Assembly: GCA_016718845.1 (NCBI GenBank)
Contig: JADKCK010000007.1
Coordinates: 62,001-126,000 of the forward strand
Length of the DNA stretch: 64,000 nucleotides
Direction of reading: 5' to 3'
Origin: Sphingobacteriales bacterium
GTDB lineage: Bacteria > Bacteroidota > Bacteroidia > Chitinophagales > UBA2359
Shown one piece after another: positions 53,116-61,716 of the stretch. Position 1 is the stretch's first letter; each line of letters begins with the position of its first letter. The position numbers and the translations under genes were made by a program. The notes below the pieces were generated by a model. It was not told the origin of the DNA, made no database searches, and saw nothing but the letters and a program-made list of their open reading frames with translations.

Positions 53116-54261
53116 ATGATTCCATACGGTCGTCAGCACATCACACAAGCGGATATTGAGGCAGTTATTGCCACTTTACAATCCGATTATCTAACCCAAG
53201 GTCCCGCTATCACCCAATTCGAAAACAATTTTGCACAGTATATTGGCTGCAAATATGCCGTAGCTGTTACCAACGGCACTGCCGCTTTGCATTTAGCAGC
53301 TATGGCATTAGGCGTAAAAGCGGGTAGCAAAGTTATTACCACGCCCATTACGTTTGCCGCATCTGCCAATTGTATAAAATATTGTGGCGGCGATGTAGAT
53401 TTTGTAGACATAGACCCGCAAACCTTTTTGTTGGATATTGATAAAGTACGAGCCAAATTAGCCGCAGCACCCAAAGGCACTTATTGTGGCATTGTACCCG
53501 TAGATTTTGCAGGCTACCCCATAGATATGGAAGCCTATCGGCAACTTGCCAACGAGTATGGCTTGTGGCTTTTAGAAGACGCCTGCCATGCACCGGGTGC
53601 TTATTTTACCGACTCGAAGGGCATACCTCAAATGTGTGGCAATGGGCAATATGCCGATGCGGCTATCTTTTCGTTTCATCCGGTAAAACACATTGCCACC
53701 GGCGAGGGCGGCATGATTACCACCAACCGCCAAGATATTTACGAGCAACTGCTGCTGCTACGCACCCACGGCATTACCAAAAACCCCGCACTAATGAGCA
53801 AAAACGACGGCGGTTGGTATCAAGAAATGCTGCTATTGGGTTATAACTATCGCCTGTCGGACATATTGGCAACACTTGGCAACTCGCAGCTACAACGCGC
53901 CAACGAGGGTATGCAGCAGCGCCAACAAATAGCCCAACGATACATGGCTGCATTTAAAGACACAAACGTGCGATACACCCACATACCCAATGGCGTTTAT
54001 CATGGGTATCACCTGTTTGTTATCCAAACCGAGCATAGGCTTGAGCTATACAACCACCTGCAAAGCCAACAAATATTTGCACAAGTACACTATGTGCCCT
54101 GCCACTTACACCCCTACTACAGGCAACAAGGCTGGACAGATGGCGACCTACCACACGCCGAACATTATTACAGCCGTACCTTAAGCCTGCCCATGTATCC
54201 AACCCTAACCAACCAACAGCAAGATTTTGTGATTGAACAAGTATTGGCTATTTGTGGATAA
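53116..54261 (+). CDS. pseC: DegT/DnrJ/EryC1-family aminotransferase, PseC-like, 381 aa
   Basis: PLP-dependent sugar aminotransferase. Its start MIPYGRQHITQADIEAV and DYLTQGP are typical of PseC, which makes the 4-amino sugar on the way to pseudaminic acid. Asp155 in LEDACHAPGA contacts the PLP ring nitrogen; Lys191 in FSFHPVKHIATGEGG binds PLP. RLSDILATLGNSQL and CHLHPYY are further family elements. No other pse genes lie in the window, so the biological substrate is inferred only from similarity. It ends at 54261, directly abutting a convergent gene. Confidence 0.85.
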   Translation: MIPYGRQHITQADIEAVIATLQSDYLTQGPAITQFENNFAQYIGCKYAVAVTNGTAALHLAAMALGVKAGSKVITTPITFAASANCIKYCGGDVDFVDIDPQTFLLDIDKVRAKLAAAPKGTYCGIVPVDFAGYPIDMEAYRQLANEYGLWLLEDACHAPGAYFTDSKGIPQMCGNGQYADAAIFSFHPVKHIATGEGGMITTNRQDIYEQLLLLRTHGITKNPALMSKNDGGWYQEMLLLGYNYRLSDILATLGNSQLQRANEGMQQRQQIAQRYMAAFKDTNVRYTHIPNGVYHGYHLFVIQTEHRLELYNHLQSQQIFAQVHYVPCHLHPYYRQQGWTDGDLPHAEHYYSRTLSLPMYPTLTNQQQDFVIEQVLAICG

Positions 54262-54552
54262 TTACACCTTTGTAGTATCAACCACCAACTTATACACCCG
54301 CCCATCGGTAGTGCGGCTCATTAGGTGCATATCTATCAGCTCGCGGCGCAGCAAAGCATGGTCGCCAAAGGTGTGCCATTGATTGATAATGGCGTTGACC
54401 TCCAACTCGGTATACGTTTTTTGGGCATCAAAATGCTCGGCTATATAGGCTAACATAAGCAACTGTTTTTGCCTATGCTTTTTCGATGCCCATTGTGTTA
54501 ACTGACCTTCGGTGTTTAAATAACCTTTTAGTTTAGCGTATTTATCTTCCAT
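54262..54552 (-). CDS. DUF2087-like small protein, 96 aa
   Basis: KLKGYLN...QLTQWASKKHRQKQLLMLAYIAEHF, TYTELEVNAIINQWHTFGDHALLRRELID and MSRTTDGRVYKL agree with the DUF2087 family, a winged-helix-like domain often fused to regulators. It may bind nucleic acid. The stop is next to the pseC stop, so no room exists for a terminator between the convergent genes. Confidence 0.8.
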   Translation of the reverse strand: MEDKYAKLKGYLNTEGQLTQWASKKHRQKQLLMLAYIAEHFDAQKTYTELEVNAIINQWHTFGDHALLRRELIDMHLMSRTTDGRVYKLVVDTTKV

Positions 54553-55207
54553 AAAAAAACAGTTTTTTTGTAGATACTGTACAAATTTAAGGCTTAAAGG
54601 TACGCTTTTTTGAACAAAGCAAAATAAGATAGCTCAAATTTAAAGTTTTTTAACAACAAATAATCTTACTGCAAATTTGTTTTTTTAAGAAACGCAACTT
54701 TCAAACTCAAACAAAGCTAAATTACACCCGTGTAATCTTTTGCAAGCAGTCAACTCATTTTACGCAGCCATTGCATTAGGTAGCTATTTGTTACTTAATT
54801 TTGCGGGTCTAATGCTACTTTGCATTCCTTTTGGCAGCAAACCCGGCATTATAGGAATTGGCGTTAAGAAATGGGCATAAATGTAGCGTTAAGAAAGATA
54901 TACTGTTTGAAGCACGCCACACCGAACCCCGAAAAAAGACGACCAACAAAGCGTTTGGCGTGCAAGTTTATATCTTTTAGCGGAATGTTGCACATTTTAG
55001 CCAATTACTATACAGCCTTGACTTTTTTGGTTACTTTTTTTGTCAAGAAAAAAAGTAACAAACTTTAACCAACCGAATGTAGTAGCAAAGTAACCACAAA
55101 TTATCTTCAAAATCCCATGCCACTTAATATCCAACTTCTTTGCTCTACGTATGTGTAGCATCAGTAATCAACACTAAATTTATTACCTACTAAAAAATCA
55201 AAAAAAC
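54553..55207. other. Intergenic region dominated by a MITE-like element
   Basis: Nothing coding. 54754-55164 is a MITE-A copy; the rest is AT-rich. A 65-codon ORF (54871-55068) lies inside the element and has no coding features. Confidence 0.5.
54754..55164. mobile_element. MITE-A copy 1 (411 bp)
   Basis: Inverted copy of the element at 59654-60060, with long shared stretches (ggcattataggaattggcg, gaagcacgccacaccgaac, ggcgtgcaagtttatatc). The left end ctcattttacgcag (54754-54767) differs by one base from the perfect terminal repeat. The right end (55151-55164) is degenerate, 10 of 14. The flanks agree at 5 of 7 positions (cagtcaa / taatcaa), an old target duplication. No ORF. Confidence 0.8.
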
Positions 55208-56725
55208 ATGAAACATTTTTCAGCCATTTTACTGCTTTTTGTGTGCCTATTTAGCACACCTCAACTATTTGCCCAAACCGCCACCACCAACAACAACAAT
55301 TGGGAAACCTACGAAGACGAAGAAGGCAATTTCAGCATCGATTTCCCTGCCAAGCCCGAGCGCGAAACAAGCGAGGAAGACAACGAAGATTTAGGCAAAA
55401 TGACCATTATAGAATGGTCTGCCACCAACCAAGAAACAGAAAACGAAAACATTTACTACAACCTAACCTGCAAAATCTCGAAAAATGGCACTATATTTAG
55501 CGAACCCGAAATATCCACAGCTTTTATAGAAGGCATGATGAAGGGATTTAAAAAAAAGAAAAATATTGAGCTAATTAGCCAAAAACAACTTACCCAAAAC
55601 AACTATCCCGCCGTAGAGTATACCGTTTACTATAAAGACGATAAAATATACGGTACAAATCGAGTGTGCCTCGTCGAAAACAAAATAGTGATTATGATGG
55701 CGTTTGCCGAAAAAAAAACCATCAAATCGGCCCAACAATTTTTCGATTCGTTTACTATCCTAAACCCCGAAGAAACCGCCGAACAACCCACCTGCGAAGA
55801 CCGATATTTCCTCGCTTTTCCATCGGAACCCGAAAGTGAAATGCAACAACTCGACTCTGATGTTGGTTTATTAGATGTGTGCCTAAAAACACTTGACCAA
55901 ACAGATAATACTACCTTTAAAGCTGCATATGTAGCTATTTATACCGACTATCCAATTATTACTGCCTCTTTGACAGACAAAGAGTTGGACGATTTTTATA
56001 CCAAAGCAATAACTGGGGCAGCAAAAAATGTGGACGGAACCATATTGATACAACGCGATTGCACCATCGAAAAAATGCCCGGTAAAGAATTTATTGTCGA
56101 ATTAAACAATAAAGGATTGTATTTTAAATACCGAATGCTTAGGGTTAAAAACTCATCGTATATGTATTGTGTGGGTGTTGATACCAAAAAAGATTTAAAC
56201 AACCCCAAAGTAACCGATTTTTTAGCCTCGTTTAAACTACTCGATGCTGCCAAAAATCGCAAAACCGAAGAAACTATTTGCGAAGATGCTTACACACTTG
56301 CTTTTCCGGGTACGCCCAAAGACATGCAAATGAACTTGCCCTCAGCAATAGGTGAGCTAAAAATGTGCATGAAAATGGTTGAATTAAGCCAAACTACTGC
56401 TTATGCGGGTTATTATATAGATTACCCCGAATCGTACAAAAACCTAAGCGAAGAAGAAAAAGAAAACGTATACAGTTTGGGCATTAATGGCATTGTTGGA
56501 AAATTGGAAGCCGAAATAGTTACGCAAACCGATTGCACCATAGAGGGGTACAAAGCCAAAGAATTTATTGCCAAAGCACAAGAGGGCAAAATGTGGGTAA
56601 AATATAAATTGGTTTTGGTAGATAACCGCATGTATATGTACGGTCAGTTTGCCGAAGCCCAAACCGATTTCGATACCAAAGAATCTACCACCTTTTTTAA
56701 CTCGTTCAAAATTGTAAAAAAGTAA
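55208..56725 (+). CDS. Secreted three-domain repeat protein, copy 1, 505 aa
   Basis: A signal peptide (1-22, ending LFAQ) is followed by three tandem domains of about 160 residues. Each opens with a Cys or Glu-rich start and FPxxPE/PK motif (FSIDFPAKPERE, YFLAFPSEPES, YTLAFPGTPKD) and ends FFDSFTIL, FLASFKLL, FFNSFKIV. Each holds a Tyr-rich central strand (NYPAVEYT, PGKEFIVEL, YKAKEFIAKA). The pattern recalls the PsbP/Mog1 fold, but this is inference. The downstream neighbour encodes a WG-repeat lipoprotein, and the pair is duplicated at 58045-60325. Function unknown. Confidence 0.8.
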   Translation: MKHFSAILLLFVCLFSTPQLFAQTATTNNNNWETYEDEEGNFSIDFPAKPERETSEEDNEDLGKMTIIEWSATNQETENENIYYNLTCKISKNGTIFSEPEISTAFIEGMMKGFKKKKNIELISQKQLTQNNYPAVEYTVYYKDDKIYGTNRVCLVENKIVIMMAFAEKKTIKSAQQFFDSFTILNPEETAEQPTCEDRYFLAFPSEPESEMQQLDSDVGLLDVCLKTLDQTDNTTFKAAYVAIYTDYPIITASLTDKELDDFYTKAITGAAKNVDGTILIQRDCTIEKMPGKEFIVELNNKGLYFKYRMLRVKNSSYMYCVGVDTKKDLNNPKVTDFLASFKLLDAAKNRKTEETICEDAYTLAFPGTPKDMQMNLPSAIGELKMCMKMVELSQTTAYAGYYIDYPESYKNLSEEEKENVYSLGINGIVGKLEAEIVTQTDCTIEGYKAKEFIAKAQEGKMWVKYKLVLVDNRMYMYGQFAEAQTDFDTKESTTFFNSFKIVKK

Positions 56726-56785
56726 AATCCTCAAACAATCATCACCACAAATTTCATCTCCTACAAAAAAAAACTTTGCTAGTTT

Positions 56786-57676
56786 ATGCCCAAACAACTG
56801 TTTATTGCTTTAGTTTTAGTAAGCCTTGTGTGTTGGATAAACGCCTGCCAACCAACACCACCCGCCAACTACAACGCCCAACTTAAAAACATACCCGACA
56901 CCATTCGTACATGGGATGTAAAAGACGACCCCGACAGCACAGGCTTGTCGCGCGTTATAAAAACAATAGGTTATACCATCGACTCGTCGATGAACAACGC
57001 CGTGGCTGCCGTAGGTAAATATGGCTTTGTAGATAAAAGCGACAGCATTGTTGTCCCCCTAATTTTTGATTATGCCGACCTTTTTCACGAGGGCGTAGCC
57101 AAAGTTATACTAAACAACAAATACGGCTTTATAGATGCCAAAGGCAATGTAGTTATCGATTTTATTTACGATACCGCCTACCCTTTTACCAACGGCTGGG
57201 CAAAAGTATCTATCAACGACCAACACGGCTTTATTGACCACAAGGGCAAAATAATGATACCCCTAGAACACGAATGGATACACGACTATAACCCGCAAGG
57301 CTTGGCAATGGTCGAGTTTCAAAAAAAACATGGCTTTATCAACCGCAAAGGACAACTAGTTATCCCTATCATCTACACCGAAATAGATACCTTTGTAAAC
57401 AAAATGGCAAGGGCTCAACTAAAAGACAAATGGGGTATCATAGACACCGCAGGCAACCTCATTATCCCTTTTCAATACGACAACATAGCCTATTTTAGCG
57501 ATGATTTGCTATGCGTAAAAAAAGACAATAAGTATGGCTATGTAGACCTGCTCAACAAAGTGCGTATACCTTTTGTATACGACATTGCCTGGGATTTTAA
57601 CAACGGTAAAGCCGAAGTACTACAAAATAACCAACGCTTTTACATAAACAAAAACGGCGAGCGTATTGATAACTAA
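56786..57676 (+). CDS. WG-repeat lipoprotein, 296 aa
   Basis: The lipoprotein signal ends VCWINAC, Cys at about residue 21. From about 70 to 290 there are six WG/KWG repeats, each around 35 residues with YGFVDKSDSIVVPLIFDYAD-type sequence: KYGFIDAKGNVVIDFIYD, QHGFIDHKGKIMIPLEHE, KHGFINRKGQLVIPIIY, KWGIIDTAGNLIIPFQYD, KYGYVDLLNKVRIPFVYD. Such repeats form beta-propeller-like surface proteins of unknown function. The stop codon lies within the first bases of the MITE-B at 57673, so the element supplies or replaced the original end. Confidence 0.88.
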   Translation: MPKQLFIALVLVSLVCWINACQPTPPANYNAQLKNIPDTIRTWDVKDDPDSTGLSRVIKTIGYTIDSSMNNAVAAVGKYGFVDKSDSIVVPLIFDYADLFHEGVAKVILNNKYGFIDAKGNVVIDFIYDTAYPFTNGWAKVSINDQHGFIDHKGKIMIPLEHEWIHDYNPQGLAMVEFQKKHGFINRKGQLVIPIIYTEIDTFVNKMARAQLKDKWGIIDTAGNLIIPFQYDNIAYFSDDLLCVKKDNKYGYVDLLNKVRIPFVYDIAWDFNNGKAEVLQNNQRFYINKNGERIDN

Positions 57677-58019
57677 TGTTGCGCACTAAGCTATTTTAGC
57701 GTTATTTAGGACACAGGTTTTACAGAGTAATTTGGATTTTTATTTAGTAGTCATTCCATTTAATAGTGTCGGGTAAAATGTAGTGCTAAAAATAAAACCA
57801 CTAAGACACTAAGAACACGAAAGCCTTCTTAGTGTCTTAGTGGTAAAGATTAAGTGCCAAGCTCAAAAAAAAATTTACCCAACATTGCCTGCAAAATAGT
57901 CCTTTTATTATCCTTGTTATCTTAGATGTCCATTACCCTATACTTTTTGTTTAGATTTAGGTTTTAAATCAACCTTAAATCATTTTCTAAAATCCGTGCC
58001 CTCTTGTGCGTAACATTTA
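57673..58019. repeat. MITE-B copy (347 bp) between the duplicated gene pairs
   Basis: The left end (57673, ctaatgttgcgcac) and the right end (58006-58019, gtgcgtaacattta) match the terminal repeat of MITE-A/B at 11 and 10 of 14 positions. The interior shares segments, inverted, with 1050-1182 (ggatttttatttag, agcgttattta). A perfect 19-bp hairpin (accactaagacactaagaa, 57797-57815, with 57826-57844) lies in the middle and may be a separate insertion. Confidence 0.65.
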
Positions 58020-58044
58020 TTACCCACTAAAAAATCAAAAAAAC

Positions 58045-59556
58045 ATGAAACATTTTTCAGCCATTTTACTGCTTTTTGTGTGCCTATTTAGCACACCTCA
58101 ACTATTTGCCCAAACCGCCACCAACAACAAATGGGAAACCTACGAAGACGAAGAAGGCAATTTCAGCATCGATTTTCCAGCCGAACCCGAGCGCGAAACA
58201 AGCGAGGAAGACGACGAAAATTTAGGCAAAATGACCATTATAGAATGGTCTGCCACCAACCAAGAATCGCCCAATGAAAACGTTTACTACAACCTAACCT
58301 GCAAGATTTCTAATAAAAACATTATATTTAGCGACCCCGACCTAGCCGATGCTTTTATAGAAGGTATGATGAGAGGACTCAAAAGAGAGAAAAGCGTTGA
58401 GCTAATTAACCAAAAGCAACTTACCTACAACAACTATCCCGCCGTAGAGTATACCGCTTACTATAAAGACAACAAAATATACGGAACAACTCGTATGTGC
58501 CTCGTCGAAAACAAAATAGTAATTATGTCGGCGTTTGCCGAAAATAAAACTATTAAATCAGCACAACCCTTTTTCGAGTCGTTGACTATCCTAAACCCCG
58601 AAGACACCGCCGAACAACCCACCTGCGAAGACCGATATTTCCTATCCTTTCCAGCCGAACCCAAAAGCGAAGTACAACAACGTGATGCCAGTGATGTTGA
58701 TTTAGGGTATATATGCATAAAAACCCTAGAGCAAACTGATAATAGCAATAAAATTACATACACAGCTATATATATGGATTATCCATTTACACAAGCTCCT
58801 TTAACAGGAAAGGATTTAGATTATTTTTATGATAAAATAACAAGTAGGTATGTCAAAAAAACAGACGGAACTATACTTATACAACGCGATTACACAATCG
58901 AAAAAATGCTCGGTAAAGAATTTGTTATCGAAGCAAGTAATAAAGGAACCTACCTAAAATATCGAATGCTTAGAGTTAAAAACTCATTGTACATGTATGG
59001 TATAGAAGTTGATGCCAAAAAAGAGTTAAACAACCCCAAAGTAACCGATTTTTTAGCCTCGTTTAAACTACTCGATGCTGCCAAAAACCGCAAAACCGAA
59101 GAAACTATTTGCGAAGATGCCTACACACTTGCTTTTCCGGGTACGCCTAAAGATATGCAAATGAATGTACCCTCGGCAATAGGTGAGTTAAAAATGTGTA
59201 TGAAAATGGTTGAACAAAGTAATACAACTGCCTATGCAGGCTACTATGTAGATTACCCCAAATCGTACAAAAACCTAAGCGAAGAGGAACTTAATGATGT
59301 ATATGAAATATCTATCAATGTAGTGGTAGGCAAATTAAAAGCCGAAATAGTTACGCAAACCAATTGCACCATAGAGGGGTACAAAGCCATAGAATTTATT
59401 GCCAAAGCACAAGAGGGCAAAATGTGGGTAAAATATAAATTGGTTTTGGTAGATAACCGCATGTATATGTACGGTCAGTTTGCCGAAGCCCAAACCGATT
59501 TCGATACCAAAGAATCTACCACCTTTTTTAACTCGTTCAAAATTGTAAAAAAGTAA
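58045..59556 (+). CDS. Secreted three-domain repeat protein, copy 2, 503 aa
   Basis: Paralogue of 55208-56725. Start set at 58045, where the signal peptide begins MKHFSAILLLFVCLFS, as in copy 1; the longer frame from 58006 crosses a repeat end. The signal, first domain and third domain are close to copy 1, while the second domain (about 195-345) is more divergent. The last 165 bases and the gene's 3' flank are identical to copy 1 apart from one base. Function unknown. Confidence 0.8.
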   Translation: MKHFSAILLLFVCLFSTPQLFAQTATNNKWETYEDEEGNFSIDFPAEPERETSEEDDENLGKMTIIEWSATNQESPNENVYYNLTCKISNKNIIFSDPDLADAFIEGMMRGLKREKSVELINQKQLTYNNYPAVEYTAYYKDNKIYGTTRMCLVENKIVIMSAFAENKTIKSAQPFFESLTILNPEDTAEQPTCEDRYFLSFPAEPKSEVQQRDASDVDLGYICIKTLEQTDNSNKITYTAIYMDYPFTQAPLTGKDLDYFYDKITSRYVKKTDGTILIQRDYTIEKMLGKEFVIEASNKGTYLKYRMLRVKNSLYMYGIEVDAKKELNNPKVTDFLASFKLLDAAKNRKTEETICEDAYTLAFPGTPKDMQMNVPSAIGELKMCMKMVEQSNTTAYAGYYVDYPKSYKNLSEEELNDVYEISINVVVGKLKAEIVTQTNCTIEGYKAIEFIAKAQEGKMWVKYKLVLVDNRMYMYGQFAEAQTDFDTKESTTFFNSFKIVKK

Positions 59557-59625
59557 AATCCTCAAACAATCATCACCACAAATTTCATCTCCTACAAAAA
59601 AAAACTTTGCCAGTTTATGCCCAAA

Positions 59626-60325
59626 CAACTGTTTATTGCTTTAGTTTTAGTAACTCATGTTACGCAGAGGTAACCCAAACGAGTTGGCTATTAAGCGGCA
59701 TGGAGCTTTTTTAGTTTTTTGTTGTTTTTTTGTTGCTGCTTACCACCCAATCATGTTCTTTTACTTTTTTGCTTGATCAAAAAAGTAACAAAAAAATCAA
59801 CAATAAGGCTAGTATAGTAATTGGCTAAAATGGGCAACATTACGCTAAAAGATATAAACTTGCACGCCAAACGGCTTGTTTGTCGAGTTTATTTCTGGGT
59901 TCGGTGTGGCGTGCTTCAAACAGTATATCTTTTTTAACGCTCCATTTTTGCCCATTTCTTAACGCCAATTCCTATAATGCCGGTCTCTTCCTCCAAATAA
60001 TGCAAAGCGTAGCTAAAAATACCAAATGGCTAATTATAAAAATGGGCTGCGTAACATGAGTTAGTAAGCCTTGTGTGTTGGATAAACGCCTGCCAACCAA
60101 CACCACCCGCCAACTACAACGCCCAACTTAAAAACATACCCGACACCATCGGTACTTGGGATGTAAAAGACGACCCCGACAGCACAGGCTTGTCGCGCGT
60201 TATAAAAACAATAGGTTATACCATCGACTCGTCGATGAACAACGCCGTGGCTGCCGTAGGTAAATATGGCTTTGTAGATAAAAACGACAGCATTGTTGTC
60301 CCCATCATTTTTGATTATGCCGACC
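59626..60325 (+). pseudogene. WG-repeat lipoprotein, copy 2, interrupted by MITE-A and truncated
   Basis: Starts like 56786 (MPKQLFIALVLV), is broken after 9 codons by the element at 59654-60060 (an in-frame stop would end the peptide), then resumes (SLVCWINACQPTPP) with near-identical sequence up to FDYAD at about 60325, within the first WG repeat. Beyond that the sequence is unrelated and the remaining repeats are missing. A fragment ORF (60073-60378) starting at GTG lacks the signal start and is not expected to be functional. Confidence 0.85.
59654..60060. mobile_element. MITE-A copy 2 (407 bp) with perfect terminal repeats and 7-bp target duplication
   Basis: The ends ctcatgttacgcag (59654-59667) and ctgcgtaacatgag (60047-60060) are perfect 14-bp inverted repeats. 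It is flanked by ttagtaa on both sides (59647-59653, 60061-60067); the uninterrupted paralogue at 56786 has ttagtaa once, proving insertion. No ORF of note inside, so movement would need a transposase in trans. Confidence 0.92.
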
Positions 60326-60363
60326 ACACTGCATTTTTATTTGGATTAACAAAATACGGTATC

Positions 60364-60397
60364 TTTTTGCAGATTTGACACATTTAGCGTATCTTTG
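60364..60397 (+). promoter_or_regulatory. Candidate Bacteroidetes promoter for 60433-61569
   Basis: TTTTTG ends at 60369 and TATCTTTG is at 60390-60397, with 20 bases between, matching the -33/-7 consensus. The transcript would start about 30 bases before the small coiled-coil gene and continue into pyrD. Confidence 0.65.
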
Positions 60398-60432
60398 TAG
60401 CCAAATTAATAATCCTAAAACAAAATAAACAA

Positions 60433-60609
60433 ATGAAAAATTCCTCTTTGCGGTTAAAACAACTTACCGATGCACTAAAAGAACTCCACAACGCTTCAAA
60501 AAACAAACGCGAGATAGAGCAAGAGCTAATCAACACTAAAAAAGAAAAAGAAGCTATCGAAAACGAATTAGCCGCCTTGCGCAAACTACTCGAAGATACA
60601 AAAAAATAA
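60433..60609 (+). CDS. Small coiled-coil protein, 58 aa
   Basis: ATG at 60433 begins MKNSSLRLKQLTDALKELHN; the rest is a regular heptad coiled coil (KREIEQELINTKKEKEAIENEL, broken here by my wording, ending LRKLLEDTKK). A promoter of consensus form lies 36 bases upstream, and pyrD follows 24 bases after the stop. The charge and codon pattern look genuinely coding, and the gene has its own promoter. Possible structural or regulatory adaptor; no family recognised. Confidence 0.6.
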   Translation: MKNSSLRLKQLTDALKELHNASKNKREIEQELINTKKEKEAIENELAALRKLLEDTKK

Positions 60610-60633
60610 TTCACCATTTATCACTCCAACACT

Positions 60634-61569
60634 GTGCTTCAAACAATCATCGCAGGGCATCATTTGCCGGTTTGCCTTTATAACGCATCGGGCGCTATGT
60701 GTACCACCAAATCGGATTTGGGTTTGCTGGCAGATAGCCACGCCGGCGCCGTTTTAACCAAAAGTTGTACCTTAGCTTACCGAAATGGCAACCCTAAACC
60801 GCGCTACCACGAAACCGCCATTGGCAGTATCAACTCGATGGGCATACCCAATTTAGGCTACGAAGTGTACGCCCAAACAGCCCTCGAACATCACCAAAAA
60901 TATCCCCCAAAACCTTATTTTGTGTCGGTATCGGGTATGTCTATCAACGAAAACCTCGAGATATTGGCTAAACTTAACCAAACCGAGCAAATAGCCGCCA
61001 TAGAGCTAAATTTATCTTGCCCCAACCTACCCGGAAAACCACAGGTAGCCTACGATTTTCCTCAAACCGAACGCATGTTAGATGCCGTATTTGATGTTTA
61101 CCAAAAACCATTGGGCATAAAACTACCGCCCTATTTCGATTTGGTACACTTCGAGCAAATAGCCACCATCTTAAACCAATACCCGCTGCATTTTGTAACC
61201 TGCGTAAACAGCATCGGCAACGGTTTGGTAATAGATTGGCAAACCGAAACATCGGTTATAAAACCCAAAGGCGGTTTAGGCGGTATTGGTGGCGATTATA
61301 TTAAACCTACCGCATTGGCAAATGTGCGTGTTTTTTCGCAATTACTGCGCCCAAGCATTGCCGTTATTGGCTGCGGAGGCGTAAAATCGGGCAGCGATGC
61401 CTTTGAACATATCCTATGCGGAGCCACCGCCGTACAAATTGGCACCCAACTAATGAAAGAAGGAACCGATTGCTTTGCCCGCATTGCCACCGAACTGCAA
61501 CAAATTATGCAGCAAAAAGGCTATACCAACATCAACGATTTTAAAGGCAAACTAAAAACTATCGAATAA
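60634..61569 (+). CDS. pyrD: Dihydroorotate dehydrogenase, class 1A (fumarate type), 311 aa
   Basis: Oxidises dihydroorotate to orotate in pyrimidine synthesis; soluble homodimeric class 1A form. Lys43 (LTKSCT), Asn67 (INSMGIPNLGYE) and the catalytic Cys129 in ELNLSCPNLPGKPQ match the active site of the Lactococcus lactis enzyme (Cys130 there). GIKLPPYFD and GLGGIGGDYIKPTALANVR are the FMN phosphate/substrate segments, with IAVIGCGGVKSGSDAFEHILCGATAVQIGT. Starts at GTG. Co-transcribed with the small coiled-coil gene, probably from the 60364-60397 promoter. Confidence 0.92.
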   Translation: MLQTIIAGHHLPVCLYNASGAMCTTKSDLGLLADSHAGAVLTKSCTLAYRNGNPKPRYHETAIGSINSMGIPNLGYEVYAQTALEHHQKYPPKPYFVSVSGMSINENLEILAKLNQTEQIAAIELNLSCPNLPGKPQVAYDFPQTERMLDAVFDVYQKPLGIKLPPYFDLVHFEQIATILNQYPLHFVTCVNSIGNGLVIDWQTETSVIKPKGGLGGIGGDYIKPTALANVRVFSQLLRPSIAVIGCGGVKSGSDAFEHILCGATAVQIGTQLMKEGTDCFARIATELQQIMQQKGYTNINDFKGKLKTIE

Positions 61570-61716
61570 GTTTGCATTTAATCTACAATACATGTGATTT
61601 TTATTTTCGTTTTGTAAGTGCAACTTTTTGTATTGTACATCGGTCTTATGACATAGGTTTCACCAAATTGTTCACACCTCAAAATAAATCTTCCTATAAA
61701 TTCAAAAACCAAAAAC

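Noticed and set aside
54871..55068. 65-codon ORF
   Set aside because: Lies inside the MITE-A copy and is not kept in the second copy.
60073..60378. 101-codon ORF as an intact lipoprotein gene
   Set aside because: It is the tail of a gene interrupted by MITE-A and cut after the first WG repeat; it lacks the signal start.
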